Source: Mycogone perniciosa
Taxonomy: Eukaryota; Ascomycota; Sordariomycetes; Hypocreales; Hypocreaceae
Reading direction: 5' to 3'
Length of the DNA: 64,000 nucleotides
Assembly: GCA_025331125.1 (NCBI GenBank)
Contig: JAOALB010000105.1
Location: forward strand, 62,001-126,000
Of the stretch, positions 32,770-44,074 are shown one piece after another; positions within the stretch are counted from its first letter, which is position 1, and every line of letters starts with the position of its first letter. The notes below the pieces were generated by a model that saw only the letters and a list, made by a program, of their open reading frames with translations, made no database searches and was not told where the DNA came from. A program made the position numbers and the translations under genes.

Positions 32770-34361
32770 ATGTCTGTCAGTCCCACGCAGTCGCTGCAGC
32801 TCGCAGAATACCTCGAGAGGCTGCCCGGCACGACGTTCAAGAAGCTGTACCAGCAGCCCTCGACGGCCTTTGCTATATTCCGACGCATGCTGCCGCATCT
32901 AGGTGGGCTGCCGACTGTAGCGACGTTGGCCAGGGTGTAGTGTGTGCTAACCTGCCCAAGCGAAAACGTTCGTCATGAGGATGATCTACATGCCCCAGCC
33001 TATGCCCCTTTGCGATTTGGATGTCTGGGTGAAACCGGAGGCCAAGCGGTTGGATTTCCTCTCCTACTATCTTTCTCATGTCGTGTGGGACCTAACCTTG
33101 CAACAGGAAGAAGGACCAGGCGCTCTCTATTCTGCGAAGTCTCCATATCATCCAAGTCTCCGCGCCGTCCAAAGACAAACCTCAAGAAATCCAGTTAATG
33201 TCAAATTTCAAAACCTCCCTCCGACTGGCGCTCACCGGCGGTGGAACCCACAACTCTTTCGGTGTGCCTTCGACACTGCTCGTCCCTCTAGAAATCGACA
33301 TCCCTTTCCTCGATCGATACGCGCGCAAGAAATGGGAGGATATTTTGCATTTCGTTGTTGCCAGCGTTGGCTACAAAAGCGCCGGCGATGTCTCCGGACC
33401 AAATAAGGGTGTGAAGGAGCTTCTCATCGCAGGGCGACTAGTCGATCGGCGACCGAGTGGAAGCCTGGGCATCACGCAGACCGGTTTTACGTTCTTGCTC
33501 CAGGAGGCGAACGCGCAAATATGGACACTTCTCCTACTATGGCTGGAAGTTATGGGTAACAACAAAGGCTCCGGGCTCGAACCTGTCGATATGTTGTCTT
33601 TCCTCTTTGTCCTTGCCAGCTTGGAACTGGGGAGGGCGTACGATACAAACGCGCTGACTGAGGAACGGAGAAACATGCTGCCTTCGCTCGTCGACTTTGG
33701 CCTCATCTACATCCCCCAGCATAAGCGCTCCATGTTCTTCCCGACTCGACTGGCAACGACACTCACTAGTGGTGGGAACAGCCTGCGAAGCATTAGCGAT
33801 GGTGTTGCGGCCGCCACCGCCGCTGCTCAGACATCACAACCATCCGGCCCACTTGGAAGTGGTGGCGAGCAATCCGGCAGCGTTGTCATCGAGACGAACT
33901 ACCGCCTCTACGCCTACACCCAGTCCACGCTGCAAATCGCCGTCCTCGCCCTCTTCTCCAAGCTCAACATGCGCTTCCCAGATATGGTCGCCGGCCGCCT
34001 CTCGCGCGCCTCCATCCGCCAGGCCATCAACTTCGGCATCACCGCCGACCAAATCATCTCCTACCTCGCCGCCCACGCCCATGAACAGATGCACCGCAAC
34101 GCTGCGCTAACCAACAAGCCGGTCCTGCCCCCCACCGTTATCGACCAGATTCGTCTCTGGCAGCTCGAGAACGAGCGCATGAAGACGACGAGCGGGTTCC
34201 TATTCAGGGATTTCATCGACGAGAAGGATTACCTCGATACTGCACGCTTTTCCGAGGAGATTGGTGTGCTGGTGTGGCGAAATGACAATTCGCGCATGTT
34301 CTTCGCCAATAAACATGAGCAGATCAAGGATTTCTTGAAGACGAGGAAGAAGGCCGAGTAG
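32770..34361 (+). CDS. tfb2: TFIIH core subunit Tfb2 (p52)
   Basis: Exons 32770-32902, 32961-33048 and 33107-34361 encode 491 residues; both introns are 58 bp with CTAAC branch sites. Tfb2 is the TFIIH subunit that anchors and stimulates the XPB helicase in transcription initiation and nucleotide excision repair; it is nuclear and essential. Family hallmarks are the N-terminal LAEYLERLPGTTFKKLYQ and AIFRRMLPHLAKTFVMRM, the central RLALTGGGTHNSFG, and IETNYRLYAYTQSTLQIA followed by NMRFPDMVAGRLSRASI. The C-terminus has the QIRLWQLENERMKTTSGF helix and a final DFLKTRKKAE, where it contacts Tfb5/XPB. Length and domain order are normal, so this housekeeping gene appears intact. It diverges from the thioesterase gene. 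Confidence 0.93.
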
Positions 34362-34949
34362 GATGGCTTTGTGACACTCGTCTTCCTTTGATTATTTATT
34401 ATTATACATGCATCCCACTGAGACTGAGCAGTATCTGGTGTTTTGTCTGGGGCGTTGGGCGCAGTATTGGCGGAAGTTTGACGTGGCATCGTCGACAAAA
34501 GCGATATTTGAATACTTTCAAGGTATGTAAACACAAAAAATAGACAACAATTTATTACAAGTGCCATCGCCATGCCCCGTACCTCGAGTTATGCATTACA
34601 ATAACGTACACTGTTTTTTGCAAGTTGACCTCCCTATTACCTAGACGCGCCAAACCCCTTGACCAAACCTCCCAAATTATCATTAACCATTTCCGATTCG
34701 TGGTCCAAGAACAATGAAATGCAAAGACGCCAGTCGCCTTGATGTATCCTTCCCTGTGTTTGCGTTGTGTGTGTGTGCGTGTGTGTGTCCGGTTTCAGCA
34801 AATGCTGATATAATCCATGATATTTCTGCCCTCGAGTGTCCCAAAGAATACTTGGATGGAAAAGAAGAAAACAAAAACGAGATCGAGCGAGCTTATTAGT
34901 TCAGATGCTAATATCGGGCTAGATATCCGATTATGTCGACAGTTCTTTC
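34362..34949. other. intergenic between convergent genes
   Basis: The 3' flanks of tfb2 and the gene below. A GT-rich tract lies at about 34765-34789. No gene seen. Confidence 0.4.
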
Positions 34950-36705
34950 TTAGGACAAGGTAAGACGTTTGGTCCTGGAAATGCTGGTGATGCTCTCCGA
35001 GAGAATGCTCTTGCCTCCTCGATTATTCGACGCCTGCCGCAGAGCACCGAAGCTGCGTCTTTCACCTTTACGCTTTCCTCTATCTCCAAATATTTTTGCC
35101 ATGAGGCCCTTGTCTTCCATGGAGCCCCCTTCTGGAAGCAGACTCGGGCGGCCGTGACGGCGAGCATAGGCCTGCTGCCAAATGTGGAGCGAGCGTCTCG
35201 CTTCGGACGTGGTGCAGAGGGAATCGAGGTGGACGAAGACGCGACGGCAGCGGGCATCGTCTTCACTGATGGCTGGAGCAGCCGGCGTGCGTGTAATAGT
35301 TCTCAGGGCGGAAGTGGTGGTGGAGTGAGGGAGATGTGAAGTACGTTGGTACAAGGTAGTGTAGGGAGTCTTTGTTGATGCTTGTAGCTGACTCGTCAAC
35401 AGCTGAGCCGTTACGCTGGACGAACGTGAGGCCTCCAAGGCGAGATTTTCGGAGGAAAATCGGTCATGGAGGGCTACGAAACGGCCAGACCAGTATGCGG
35501 AAGACTGCGCGGTGCTGATGTGCATCAGCTGGGGCTCAGGGGTGCAAGATCGACTTGATTTGGTAAGGGAGGCCATGGATGAGCGTGGCAAGGGAGGCCA
35601 TGGATGAGCGTGGCAAGGGAGGCCATGGATGAGCGTGGCAAGCGAGGCCTTGAGGAACTAGACGGAATAGCCGGAGGGGTGGTAGTGGACGACGAAGAAG
35701 TCTTCCGAGCAGATCCGCTGAAACTAGCAGAGTTGATAGAGCGAACGGCTAAAGAGGGCCGAGAGATTGATGTTTTCAAGTCGTGGAGGGCGGTCATGGT
35801 CCGAGACTTGGGCAGCTTGCTGACCGGATGTGGTTCTGGTGAAGCAGGACAAACAAGGTGCGACGGGGGGATATTCTCATCCTGCGGGGCGGTGCTTGGC
35901 TTGAGCAGTAAAGTGGTGGAAGAGACTGTCTTGAACGGAGGTTTTGGAATGGACGAAGTTGAGAGTAAGCTCTTGCGCGGTTTCTTGGAGGCCTTTTGGT
36001 GGGAGGGTGTCTCAATAATTGGCGTAGCCATGATATCGGAACGTGCGACAGTTGGGCTGCTCGCAAGCGGTCCATCGTCTTGAATGCCTGCCGAGACCCT
36101 CCTTAGTGTTTGCATTGGCAATGAGAGCTCCCTCTCCAGTGGCGAGTCTGAGCTGTTGGATTCACAGTCTTTGATGCTGTCGACGATGATCAGCGTATCG
36201 CTGCGAATGAAGTCGGAGCCCCTTGACGTCTTGACAGGGCCAAATGGCTCCGAGATGACGGGCCGTCGACTTTTCCCTCGCCCTCGCATCTTTTCGATCG
36301 TACTGGTAATTAAAGTCGAGAAGATTTGGTAAACCCAAAATGCCAATCGCCGGCCAAGAGAGCGGGCGTCACAACGGGGGAAAGGAACTCAAGAGTTGTT
36401 CTCGCAAGTCGAAGAAGTAAAAGGACGAAAATAAGCCAAACAATCTCGGCTAAGTAGACAGCAGCAACAGCTAGGCCACCGAAGACTGACCAAAAAAGAG
36501 AGGCGCACGAAGAGATGAGGGCAATGGCGAGTGTCCAGTGTTGGACAAGGGCGAAGCGGCCAAGGTGGAAAAGGGCCCGCGAACTGGAGAGGACGAAAGC
36601 AGAGAGAGAGAAAGCGAGTTGCTTGACCGCGGGGGCGATTTCAGAGGCGTGAGACTGCGACGGCCACGAGGAGGATCTTTTGGAGAGGCGAGAGTTGACG
36701 ACCAT
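34950..36705 (-). CDS. uncharacterised protein with N-terminal membrane segments; frame broken by tandem repeat
   Basis: Three minus-strand open segments belong together. The first (ATG at 36705) encodes a Ser-rich start and two or three hydrophobic segments (near 31-60, 66-85, 90-105). A possible intron 36388-36303 (weak GTTCCT donor) then joins it to TIEKMRGRGKSRRPVISEP and a long Ser/Pro/Thr-rich region. That frame runs into a 25-bp repeat present three times (35571-35645) and stops at 35525. The continuation (LTKSSRSCTPEPQLMHIS and so on to 34950, ending SRTKRLTLS) is in another frame. With one copy of the repeat the two parts would read through. No domain is recognised. It may be a broken allele, a repeat-variable gene or an assembly fault. 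Confidence 0.5.
35571..35645. repeat. 25-bp tandem repeat, three copies
   Basis: GGCCATGGATGAGCGTGGCA starts at 35571, 35596 and 35621, an exact 25-bp period with near-identical units. A period that is not a multiple of three means copy-number changes shift any reading frame. Confidence 0.95.
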
Positions 36706-37178
36706 GGCAACACTGACTGCCTATCTGTCCGTCTGTCTCGCTCGTCTATCTCCTGGTTGTCAAAAGGGCAATGGCAGTGGCAGTGGCAGTGGCGAGAAAG
36801 TTGTTTCCGAGACGCGTCCTGACGCAGACAGATAGATTTAGTTGACAGTGGCAGACACGTGAGTAGTAGAAGTGAAGTGAATCTGATATCCGTGGTTTGG
36901 AGCAGAACAGCTGGTCACGGACCGATAATGGAGTCGTCAGTCGTCAGGCAGGTGCCGAGGCAGAAACCCCGGAGTCAGTTTCCAGTTTGCAAATCACCGG
37001 CATCACAGTTGTTCCGTCAGATCATCAAACATTATCTCTTGTCTATCATCTCAGGTCATTGCACCCCTTTTGCCTCCTCTGTCCCTGAATCATCGTCCAT
37101 CCACTTTGACCTAAAAGGCGATATCATCATGACTTCACCATCTTCCAGCTCGTATCCAATCGCTATGGCAGCTTCTTA
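36706..37178. other. intergenic, no gene seen
   Basis: The presumed promoter of the gene to its left and the 3' flank of the TANGO2-like gene. A GGCAGT hexamer repeat (about four copies) lies near 36770-36793. Confidence 0.45.
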
Positions 37179-38222
37179 TTACTCCTCCTCCTCCCATTCC
37201 TCAATCTTGAACCGAAAGGTCACGTCGCCTTCGCCTCGAGGAATCTCGTTTCCATTGGCATCCCATAATGCTCTCTCGACAAACGTCACATTGCCCTCCC
37301 GATCCACCAATAAGGCCGTCTGTCTTTGCGTCCCGTACATGCCTTCTTCAAAAAAGGCCGAGTGATGAAGACTCGGGTCCGGGTCTGGTCTTGACTGGGA
37401 AGCAAGTTCTTCAACAGCCTTCACGTCACCGTTTACCTCTGCCCATCGGACACAGCCTTTGGCGATGGCTTGCTGCATTGTCAGCCGATTTGCCTCATCG
37501 CCAATGGGAGGCACGAAGATGGTGTATTTCATCAAGTCCATGTACTCTTGCAAGGTCGATCCAGGGGGCCGTTCAGGCATTGTCTCCGTGTCGAGAACGG
37601 AAAAGAGCCCTGCGATAAGCTCCTGCTCACTCGACTTATTGGATGCTGCCTCCGACACCACGTCCTTGAGCAGACGCTTTCCCGACGCAACTTTGGGCCA
37701 TTCGTCTGGGTCGTCATAGACGGTGTTGCTCAACCCCCAGACGCCATCGCGTTCCAGGCCAACTAACGGAACATCGTTGACATCCGCCGCTCTATTGCTG
37801 ACGATGGCTATGCCTTCGCTGTTCCGTTTCAATTTGCCGCACACCATCGAGAAGCCTCCAACACCTCTGACACCTCCGTCCTTGACAAGGGAGTCAACAC
37901 CTTTCCTGACTCCGTCGTTCGGTAGCCCTCCGAGCCACATGTTGACCATCTGGCCTCTGCTCTTGATGCCGTGGATCGGGTGGTCACCATTGTCTTCCTC
38001 CCGATAGTTTGTCAAGACCGCCAAGATACCGGCCTTGGTAATTCCCAACCAAGTTCCTTTCGCCGCCCTTTGGAGATCCCGCGATGATAGAACATCGCCT
38101 CCCGACAATGGGTGTGTCCACCAGTGCGGCCTTGACGTTGGCCGCAAGATGTATTCGTCGCGATTATCGATTAGAATGAGAGAATACTCTGGATGAGCCG
38201 TGGTGAAAAGAACGATACACAT
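37179..38222 (-). CDS. TANGO2 / NRDE-family protein
   Basis: A single exon encodes 347 residues; ATG 38222 (MCIVLF) is chosen because the family starts with Met-Cys directly before the first strand. The signature NRDE is at residues 20-23, followed by RPTSRPHWW, GTWLGI and AVLTNYRE. Also seen are GFSMVCG and LSNTVYDDPDEWPKV. The family resembles N-terminal nucleophile hydrolases with Cys2 as the possible nucleophile. Human TANGO2 is linked to Golgi organisation, lipid metabolism and haem trafficking; the biochemical activity is unsettled. The sequence is complete and of normal length for fungal members. Confidence 0.9.
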   Translation of the reverse strand: MCIVLFTTAHPEYSLILIDNRDEYILRPTSRPHWWTHPLSGGDVLSSRDLQRAAKGTWLGITKAGILAVLTNYREEDNGDHPIHGIKSRGQMVNMWLGGLPNDGVRKGVDSLVKDGGVRGVGGFSMVCGKLKRNSEGIAIVSNRAADVNDVPLVGLERDGVWGLSNTVYDDPDEWPKVASGKRLLKDVVSEAASNKSSEQELIAGLFSVLDTETMPERPPGSTLQEYMDLMKYTIFVPPIGDEANRLTMQQAIAKGCVRWAEVNGDVKAVEELASQSRPDPDPSLHHSAFFEEGMYGTQRQTALLVDREGNVTFVERALWDANGNEIPRGEGDVTFRFKIEEWEEEE

Positions 38223-39612
38223 TTTGTATGGGAAAATTCCGTAAGTGGTTATGAATGAGCTAAACAATCCTCAAAAGTGTTTAGGATGGATTATTGGGTG
38301 CCGACGTCGGCTTTGATTTGATGCTGGTCAGGTTGGGCAGAAAGACGGGAGGCTTGCTGTCCGCTTCTCAATTAAATATGCTTACTCGGGGCCGCGGCAT
38401 CAATACATACATACATGCCACCTCGTATACTCGTTTACTCGTTTACTCATGACGATAGGTTGTTTTCGAAGCTGAATCTGGGCGCGAGATCAATGGTCTG
38501 ATGGGGCGCCGGGATCCGCCCGATGCCGGTGGGACCATTAGATCATACCCACCGAATCGACAGTTGAGACACGCCTTGTCCATGGTCTTCTTCACACCTT
38601 TCTGGACTTGGCTGTCGTCAGATGGTTCCATCACCAGTTCCTCGAGGTTTCCCAAGCCCTTCATTAGGGAATCGCAATGACCATGGCTGAAGCTGATTAT
38701 TGCGCTTGGCTGTCGCCATGGCCGAGAACTTGATATAATCGGCAGACAGCCCATGCTTATTACCCCAAACCCCGTGACCATCCGGCCCCATACAGCAACC
38801 ACGACTCTCATTCACCGACATCCGAGGGGTCATGACCAGCTGGCGGTAAGAACCGGGGTATCTACTCCGTATGTTTTCTCAATGACTGTGGAAAGAAGAG
38901 CTGCATGGATCTTTTCATCCAGGTCAGAATTAGATGCTTCATACATGCTTTTTTCTAGGTCAGCCGACGGTCCGGTAAGACTCCCGTGTGGCGAGCTACC
39001 TATTAGTGCTAGTTCCATACTCATGATGCCGGCACGTCTCGCAAGACTAGAAACGGCTGGTTCTTGCGAAAAGCGTAACTACTGGATATGTAAACGCTGG
39101 ATCACTGTCTTCCAAAGGGGGCTTGCCCCTGTGGGTTAATTGACTATTGCTTACGAAGTACGAAGTAGACACAGCAGATACGCTGCGGTCTGTGGGCCTG
39201 GGATTATACATGTAAGTGGGATCCTACGCACAACTCCGCTGGTCAACGCAGTGATGGCAGTAATACTCGAGAGAGTCCTGAGTGTGTCCTCTATAGGGAG
39301 AATTAAGACAACCTTGAAATTGAAATCTCGGCATCATCTAAATAACATGCATGCCTGATGTCACAATCCAATTATTTAAAACCGCCGGGTCTGCGGAGCC
39401 AAGTGTTTTCAACGTGATTGTCTATTTTTTTTCATTACATATATATTTTCTATATTATTGATTAAACCAAAGCTTTGGTCCCAATTTTCCAGTCATTTCA
39501 GAATGCAAGTCATTGGCTTTACTCTCATCGGTCTATCATCGGTCTATCCTCTCAACCATTTTATGTGTGCGTAAATGCGTGATATCCGTGGGAAGATGTA
39601 CCATTGCGCTCA
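38223..39612. other. intergenic, no convincing gene
   Basis: 1.4 kb. A minus-strand frame at 38830-39024 (DLDEKIHAALLSTVIEKTYGVD) looks protein-like, but it has no supported partner exon and no known family. Also present are an ATAC repeat near 38402-38417, one TACTCCGTA at 38863 and two overlapping TACGAAGTA at 39152. Confidence 0.4.
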
Positions 39613-42600
39613 TTACCTCTTGTTATAGTTTATGAATCGGCTCTTTAATTCCCAAAGTTAGCATTGAGACATTTATAAAAGATAAAAAAAAGGAGGGACG
39701 AGAGAGAAAGGGGGGGAAACTTACCGCCAGGAACAGAATAATTATGTTGCTTGCCAAAAAGGCAATGTAAATGCCCAGATCCCTCCAGCGGTCATCAAAT
39801 GAAAACTGGAACGGCTTGTAAAACTCATCTCCAACCTTATAGGCGCAGTACTCGCAATTTTGCGTACTGTTGCTGACTAGGTATCCAGGCGCACCACGCT
39901 CGAAGAAGGCTCGCATATACTCGCCGCAGGTTTGACCAGCCGGTGCCGTGAAGGCGTTGAGTTCTTCGGGCTTGCAGCGGACGGGGAGCTCGTGCAAAGC
40001 GGTGGCGACGGTGGAGCCGATGAGACGCGTGAAGGGGTCGAGTTGGTAGAGCCACCGCCAGCCCTTGGGCATTTGAAGGGGTGTGATGGTGACGCCGCAG
40101 AAGAGCGAGAAGACGATGATGATGAAGGGGTCGAACTGCGCGGATATACGAGGAGAAGGAGTCAGGGAGGCGAGGCCCTGGCCGAGGGAGACGGCGAAGA
40201 GTTCGGTGATGAGGACCATGAAGAATTGGAAGCCAGCGCGGGAAGGGGTGACTTGGAATCCGGGCATGAAGTACAGAGGGAGGAAGAAGGCAACGGCGCA
40301 GAGGATGGAGTAGGGCAACTCTACTAGGATGATAGCGGCAGCGAATGTCGTCGAGGAGTACATCTTGGACGAAGCCTCGCGGAAGAACAGAGCGCGCTTG
40401 ATGTGGTACATGACCTCAACTTGGGACATGATCAGGGGCGGCAGGACAGTGATCTGGAACATGACAAACACCTTGTACTGCAGGGACGATCGCGAGTCGT
40501 CCAGATTCAGATAAGTCAATCCGTTGATGAGCGAGACGACAACATGGTTGAACAATCGAGTAAACAGGTAGTTCGGAGATCGCCAGAAGGACCGGAACAT
40601 GCGTCTAATGACCACCTTCATCTGGTGAGACAAAGGCGAGGCATATTCCTTCTCCAGTTCGGGGTTGACACGGGAGCCGGCGGCGCGTCTCTCCTGCTTC
40701 ATCTGCGTGATCCGTTCCTTGACTTGAGCAAGCTCGGGGCTCTCGTCCCAAATATCTGCCCAGTCACGGTCACCAATCCGAGGCATGCTACCAGCTCCAA
40801 TAGCTTCAAGCATGAACTCGGCGACGTTGTCATTCAGGGCAGCCTCAGCACCATGGCGTTTCAAGTACGATCGCAAAATGCTGGCGTCCTTGCCAATATC
40901 ACCAAAGTAAACAGTCCGTCCACCGCGCTGGAGCAGAAGAAGTCGATCAAAGTTCTCGAACAAGGCAGCGTTGGGCTGGTGGATGGTGCACAAGATAGCC
41001 TGGCCTGCGGCAGCAAGCTTTTTCAGGAATCGAACAATGTTGAAGGCACTCTGACTGTCTAATCCGGACGTCGGCTCATCCAGGAACAGTAGAAGTTCAG
41101 GCTTGGCTGCCAGTTCGACACCGATAGTCACACGCTTCCGCTGCTCAACAGTCAATCCGAATTCAGGTGATCCGATGATGCAATCTGCAATAGACTCCAT
41201 CTCAAGAAGTGCAATAATCTCTTCGACGTAAGCATATCGCTCCGCCATAGGTATCTCATAGGATTGGCGCAGTTCCGCAGAGAATCTGAGTGCTTCACGG
41301 ACGGTTTGCGTGGGCTCGTGAACATCGAGCTGTTCAGCGTACGAGGTTGACCGTTGAAACTGCTTTCCAGGCTTGACTGCATCCACCAGCACATCACCAG
41401 TGATGACACCAATGTTCTTTCGAGATGCAAGGACGTCGAGTAGGGTGGTCTTTCCGGCACCAGATGCACCCATGAGAGCAGTCAGTTCTCCAGGTCGTAC
41501 ATATCCAAAAACATCGTTAAGAAGGCGTCGAGTGCCACCAGGCACAGGGACATCATAGTTGAGGTTCTCCCAGGTGAGAATGCTCTCGGATTTTACAGTC
41601 AGATCTGAACCTTGCTCGTTAGACTTGTCCTTGCGCTTAGCTTCCTTTTTCTCCATTAACTTGTCGTTCAGTTCGTTAAGCTCCTTGGTCGGTCTCGCGT
41701 AGACCTTGAAGGAGCTGCCCCCTACGCCAAACGTGATTACTTCGCCAAGCACCACGTTCAAGATGAGGAACCCAATGATCAACGCCATGACAATCCCCCA
41801 GTTACGCCAGAGATCACCTGGGAAGTACGAAAAGCCGGCGGAAATGTAGTCTGAACCTTTGACCAACAGACTTCCAGAAGTCGATCCAGGCAAAGTACAG
41901 ACTTGGTGGTTGATGTCGTCATATCCTGGACCCGATGGAACAAGCGAATCAGCCGTACATGTCAGATCAATGCGGCTAAACTCATTCTGCATCATTCCGC
42001 TAAAGGTAAGACCAAGTAAGTTGACCCAGTAGATCCAGCGGAGCCACACCTTTTCGGACTGATATTGAATCAGATAGCCAGAGGTCGTGATGAAGAGCGT
42101 GATTGTAACGACAGCAAATTTGATGGCGTAGTCAAAGTCCGGACTCACACAGCCGAGGATCCGGAAGAAAAGAGTCATGGCAATGTTACCAGAGAGGATC
42201 ATAAGATAGAAGGTGAAGAAGGCACCAACATCTCGCACAAGCCCGGTCATGAAGTACACTATCAACGAAAACACCATGATTTGGGATGCTGAAAAAGCCT
42301 GGTCAACAAATATCTGGCCAATCCATAGAGCTGAGGGCCGGTGGAAAGCATATGCCTTGTGCTTGCTGACGATGGCTCGGCCAACCATAACATGTATGAG
42401 CTCAGCGAAGGCTTGGAAAGCGTTGAAGAGTAACGCGATGAACATGAGGCCACCTCTGCTGAAGGCACTAGCAGAATTCTGACTGAGGTTGAGATAGAGC
42501 GTACCGATAACAATGGCGATGATGATGCTTCGAATCCAATCTAGATAAAGATTGAAGCGGTCCTGGAGCTTGAGAATGAATTGGCGCTTCATGAGCGCCC

Positions 42601-44074
42601 ATATCTGCAGGTGAAAGCCAACTTGGTAGGCAGATCGCTTAGATGCACCGCGCTTTCCCTCCTTGATGGCAATCTGGAAGTCGTCATACTTATGCTTCTC
42701 ATGTTCCAAGTTGGCCTTGTATTCCGCAATCTCGTCCATGATTAGTTTCTGATAGCTAGACTTCTTGAAGGCTTCCAGGAGCGTATCCGGACTATGAGGG
42801 GCGTTTTCGGGTGATCGTCCAGGGGAATACTCGCGTTCAAACTCGTCGGTACAGCCAGTGACGTAGTCAGGAGTGGTCTGTCGCGGCCGGGGAGCGAAAC
42901 CGAGACCTTCAAAGTAGCTTCGGGCTTCTTTGATAGGTCCATAAAAGACTTGACGTCCCTCGTCAATGACCATGACCTTGTCGAAGAGGTTGTAGATATT
43001 TTCAGAGGCTTGGTAGAGCGAGACAAAAGTGGTAGTCTTGTACAGATTGGTCTGGATGCGGAGACACTTGACGAAATCGAGAGCAGTACTGGCATCGAGA
43101 CCACGGGTGCTGTTATCCCAAGACAAGATACAAGCGTTGGTAATCATCATTTCGGCAATTGATACACGCTTCCTCTCACCACCCGAGACACCACGCACGA
43201 AGGCATCGCCAACCACAGTCTTCCTGGTATGCTCAATATTAAACATCTTCAGAAGCAATGTAACGACGTGCTCCTTGAACTCGACTTTGGACATGTTTCC
43301 CGGTCTCTTGGCAGGCATTTTGACATCCAGAGCAAAGCCCAGGGTCTGCTCGACGGTGAGGGTCGGATGGTGAATATCATCTTCAGCGTTGTACACAGCC
43401 TCGCCTCGGTATTGGTCAAATTCCTGCGCAGTCCAGGGTCCATAGAAGACATTGCCAGTCACACTAGTATATCCATACCTCTGATTGGCGATGGTTTTGA
43501 GAAAGGTGGTGCAGCCGGACCCGGGCTTTCCCAAGACCAGGACCATCTCGCCAGGCTTACAGACTCCCTGGAACTTGTGAAGCAAGGTTGCCTCGGGCAT
43601 CTTCTTTCCAAGTCCCAGCATGCCCCTTATGGGAGTAATGATGTCAACAAAGTCAACAAAGGAGTCGGGAAAGGTCTTGACGAAGTTGGTAGCTCCACCA
43701 ATACCCTTAACAGTCAGGCCGTCCCAGCATGCGCCAATATGCTTGGCGCGGATCCCAGCTTCACGACCGGCGTCCAGGTCACCTCGCAAGGCAATCTCAA
43801 GATCGAAAATGGAAGAGGCATCATCGGAGTTGGCAGAAATGGCACCTTTCTCGGGGTCGGTTGCCGCAGTGTGTTTGTTCTTGCGGCTGGCTCGCGAAAC
43901 ACCGGTGAATTCGCGCTGCAAGCCTGCAAATTCGGCCTCGGCCTGTTCGACAGAGACACCAGTTTGCACTCTCTCCAATTCCTTAGAGCGCCCGTCGAGT
44001 TCTATTTGAGTGTCGATGGAGGCCGAGTCGACTTGCACCGACTCCCCTTTCGGGGGAAGCGGCTCCCCTGTCAT
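39613..44074 (-). CDS. pleiotropic drug resistance ABC transporter (ABCG full-size)
   Basis: Exons 44074-39725 and 39642-39613 give 1459 residues; the 82-bp last intron has GTAAGT, GCTAAC and AAAG signals. Layout is (NBD-TMD)x2. NBD1 has the fungal PDR Walker A variant GKPGSGCTT (182-190) and signature VSGGERKRVS. NBD2 has canonical GASGAGKTT (869-877), the degenerate signature LTVEQRKRVTIG and LLFLDEPTSGLDSQSA. Two sets of six membrane segments and a Cys-containing extracellular loop before the last helix are visible. Such pumps export azoles and other hydrophobic compounds, or lipids, at the plasma membrane. It resembles the Cdr1/AbcC type, but the exact orthologue cannot be fixed. Reading through the intron would give a 1483-residue form with a different tail. 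Confidence 0.93.

Noticed and set aside
38443..39024. Possible small minus-strand gene between the TANGO2-like and ABC transporter genes
   Set aside because: One segment looks coding-like, but no start, splice junctions or homology could be established.
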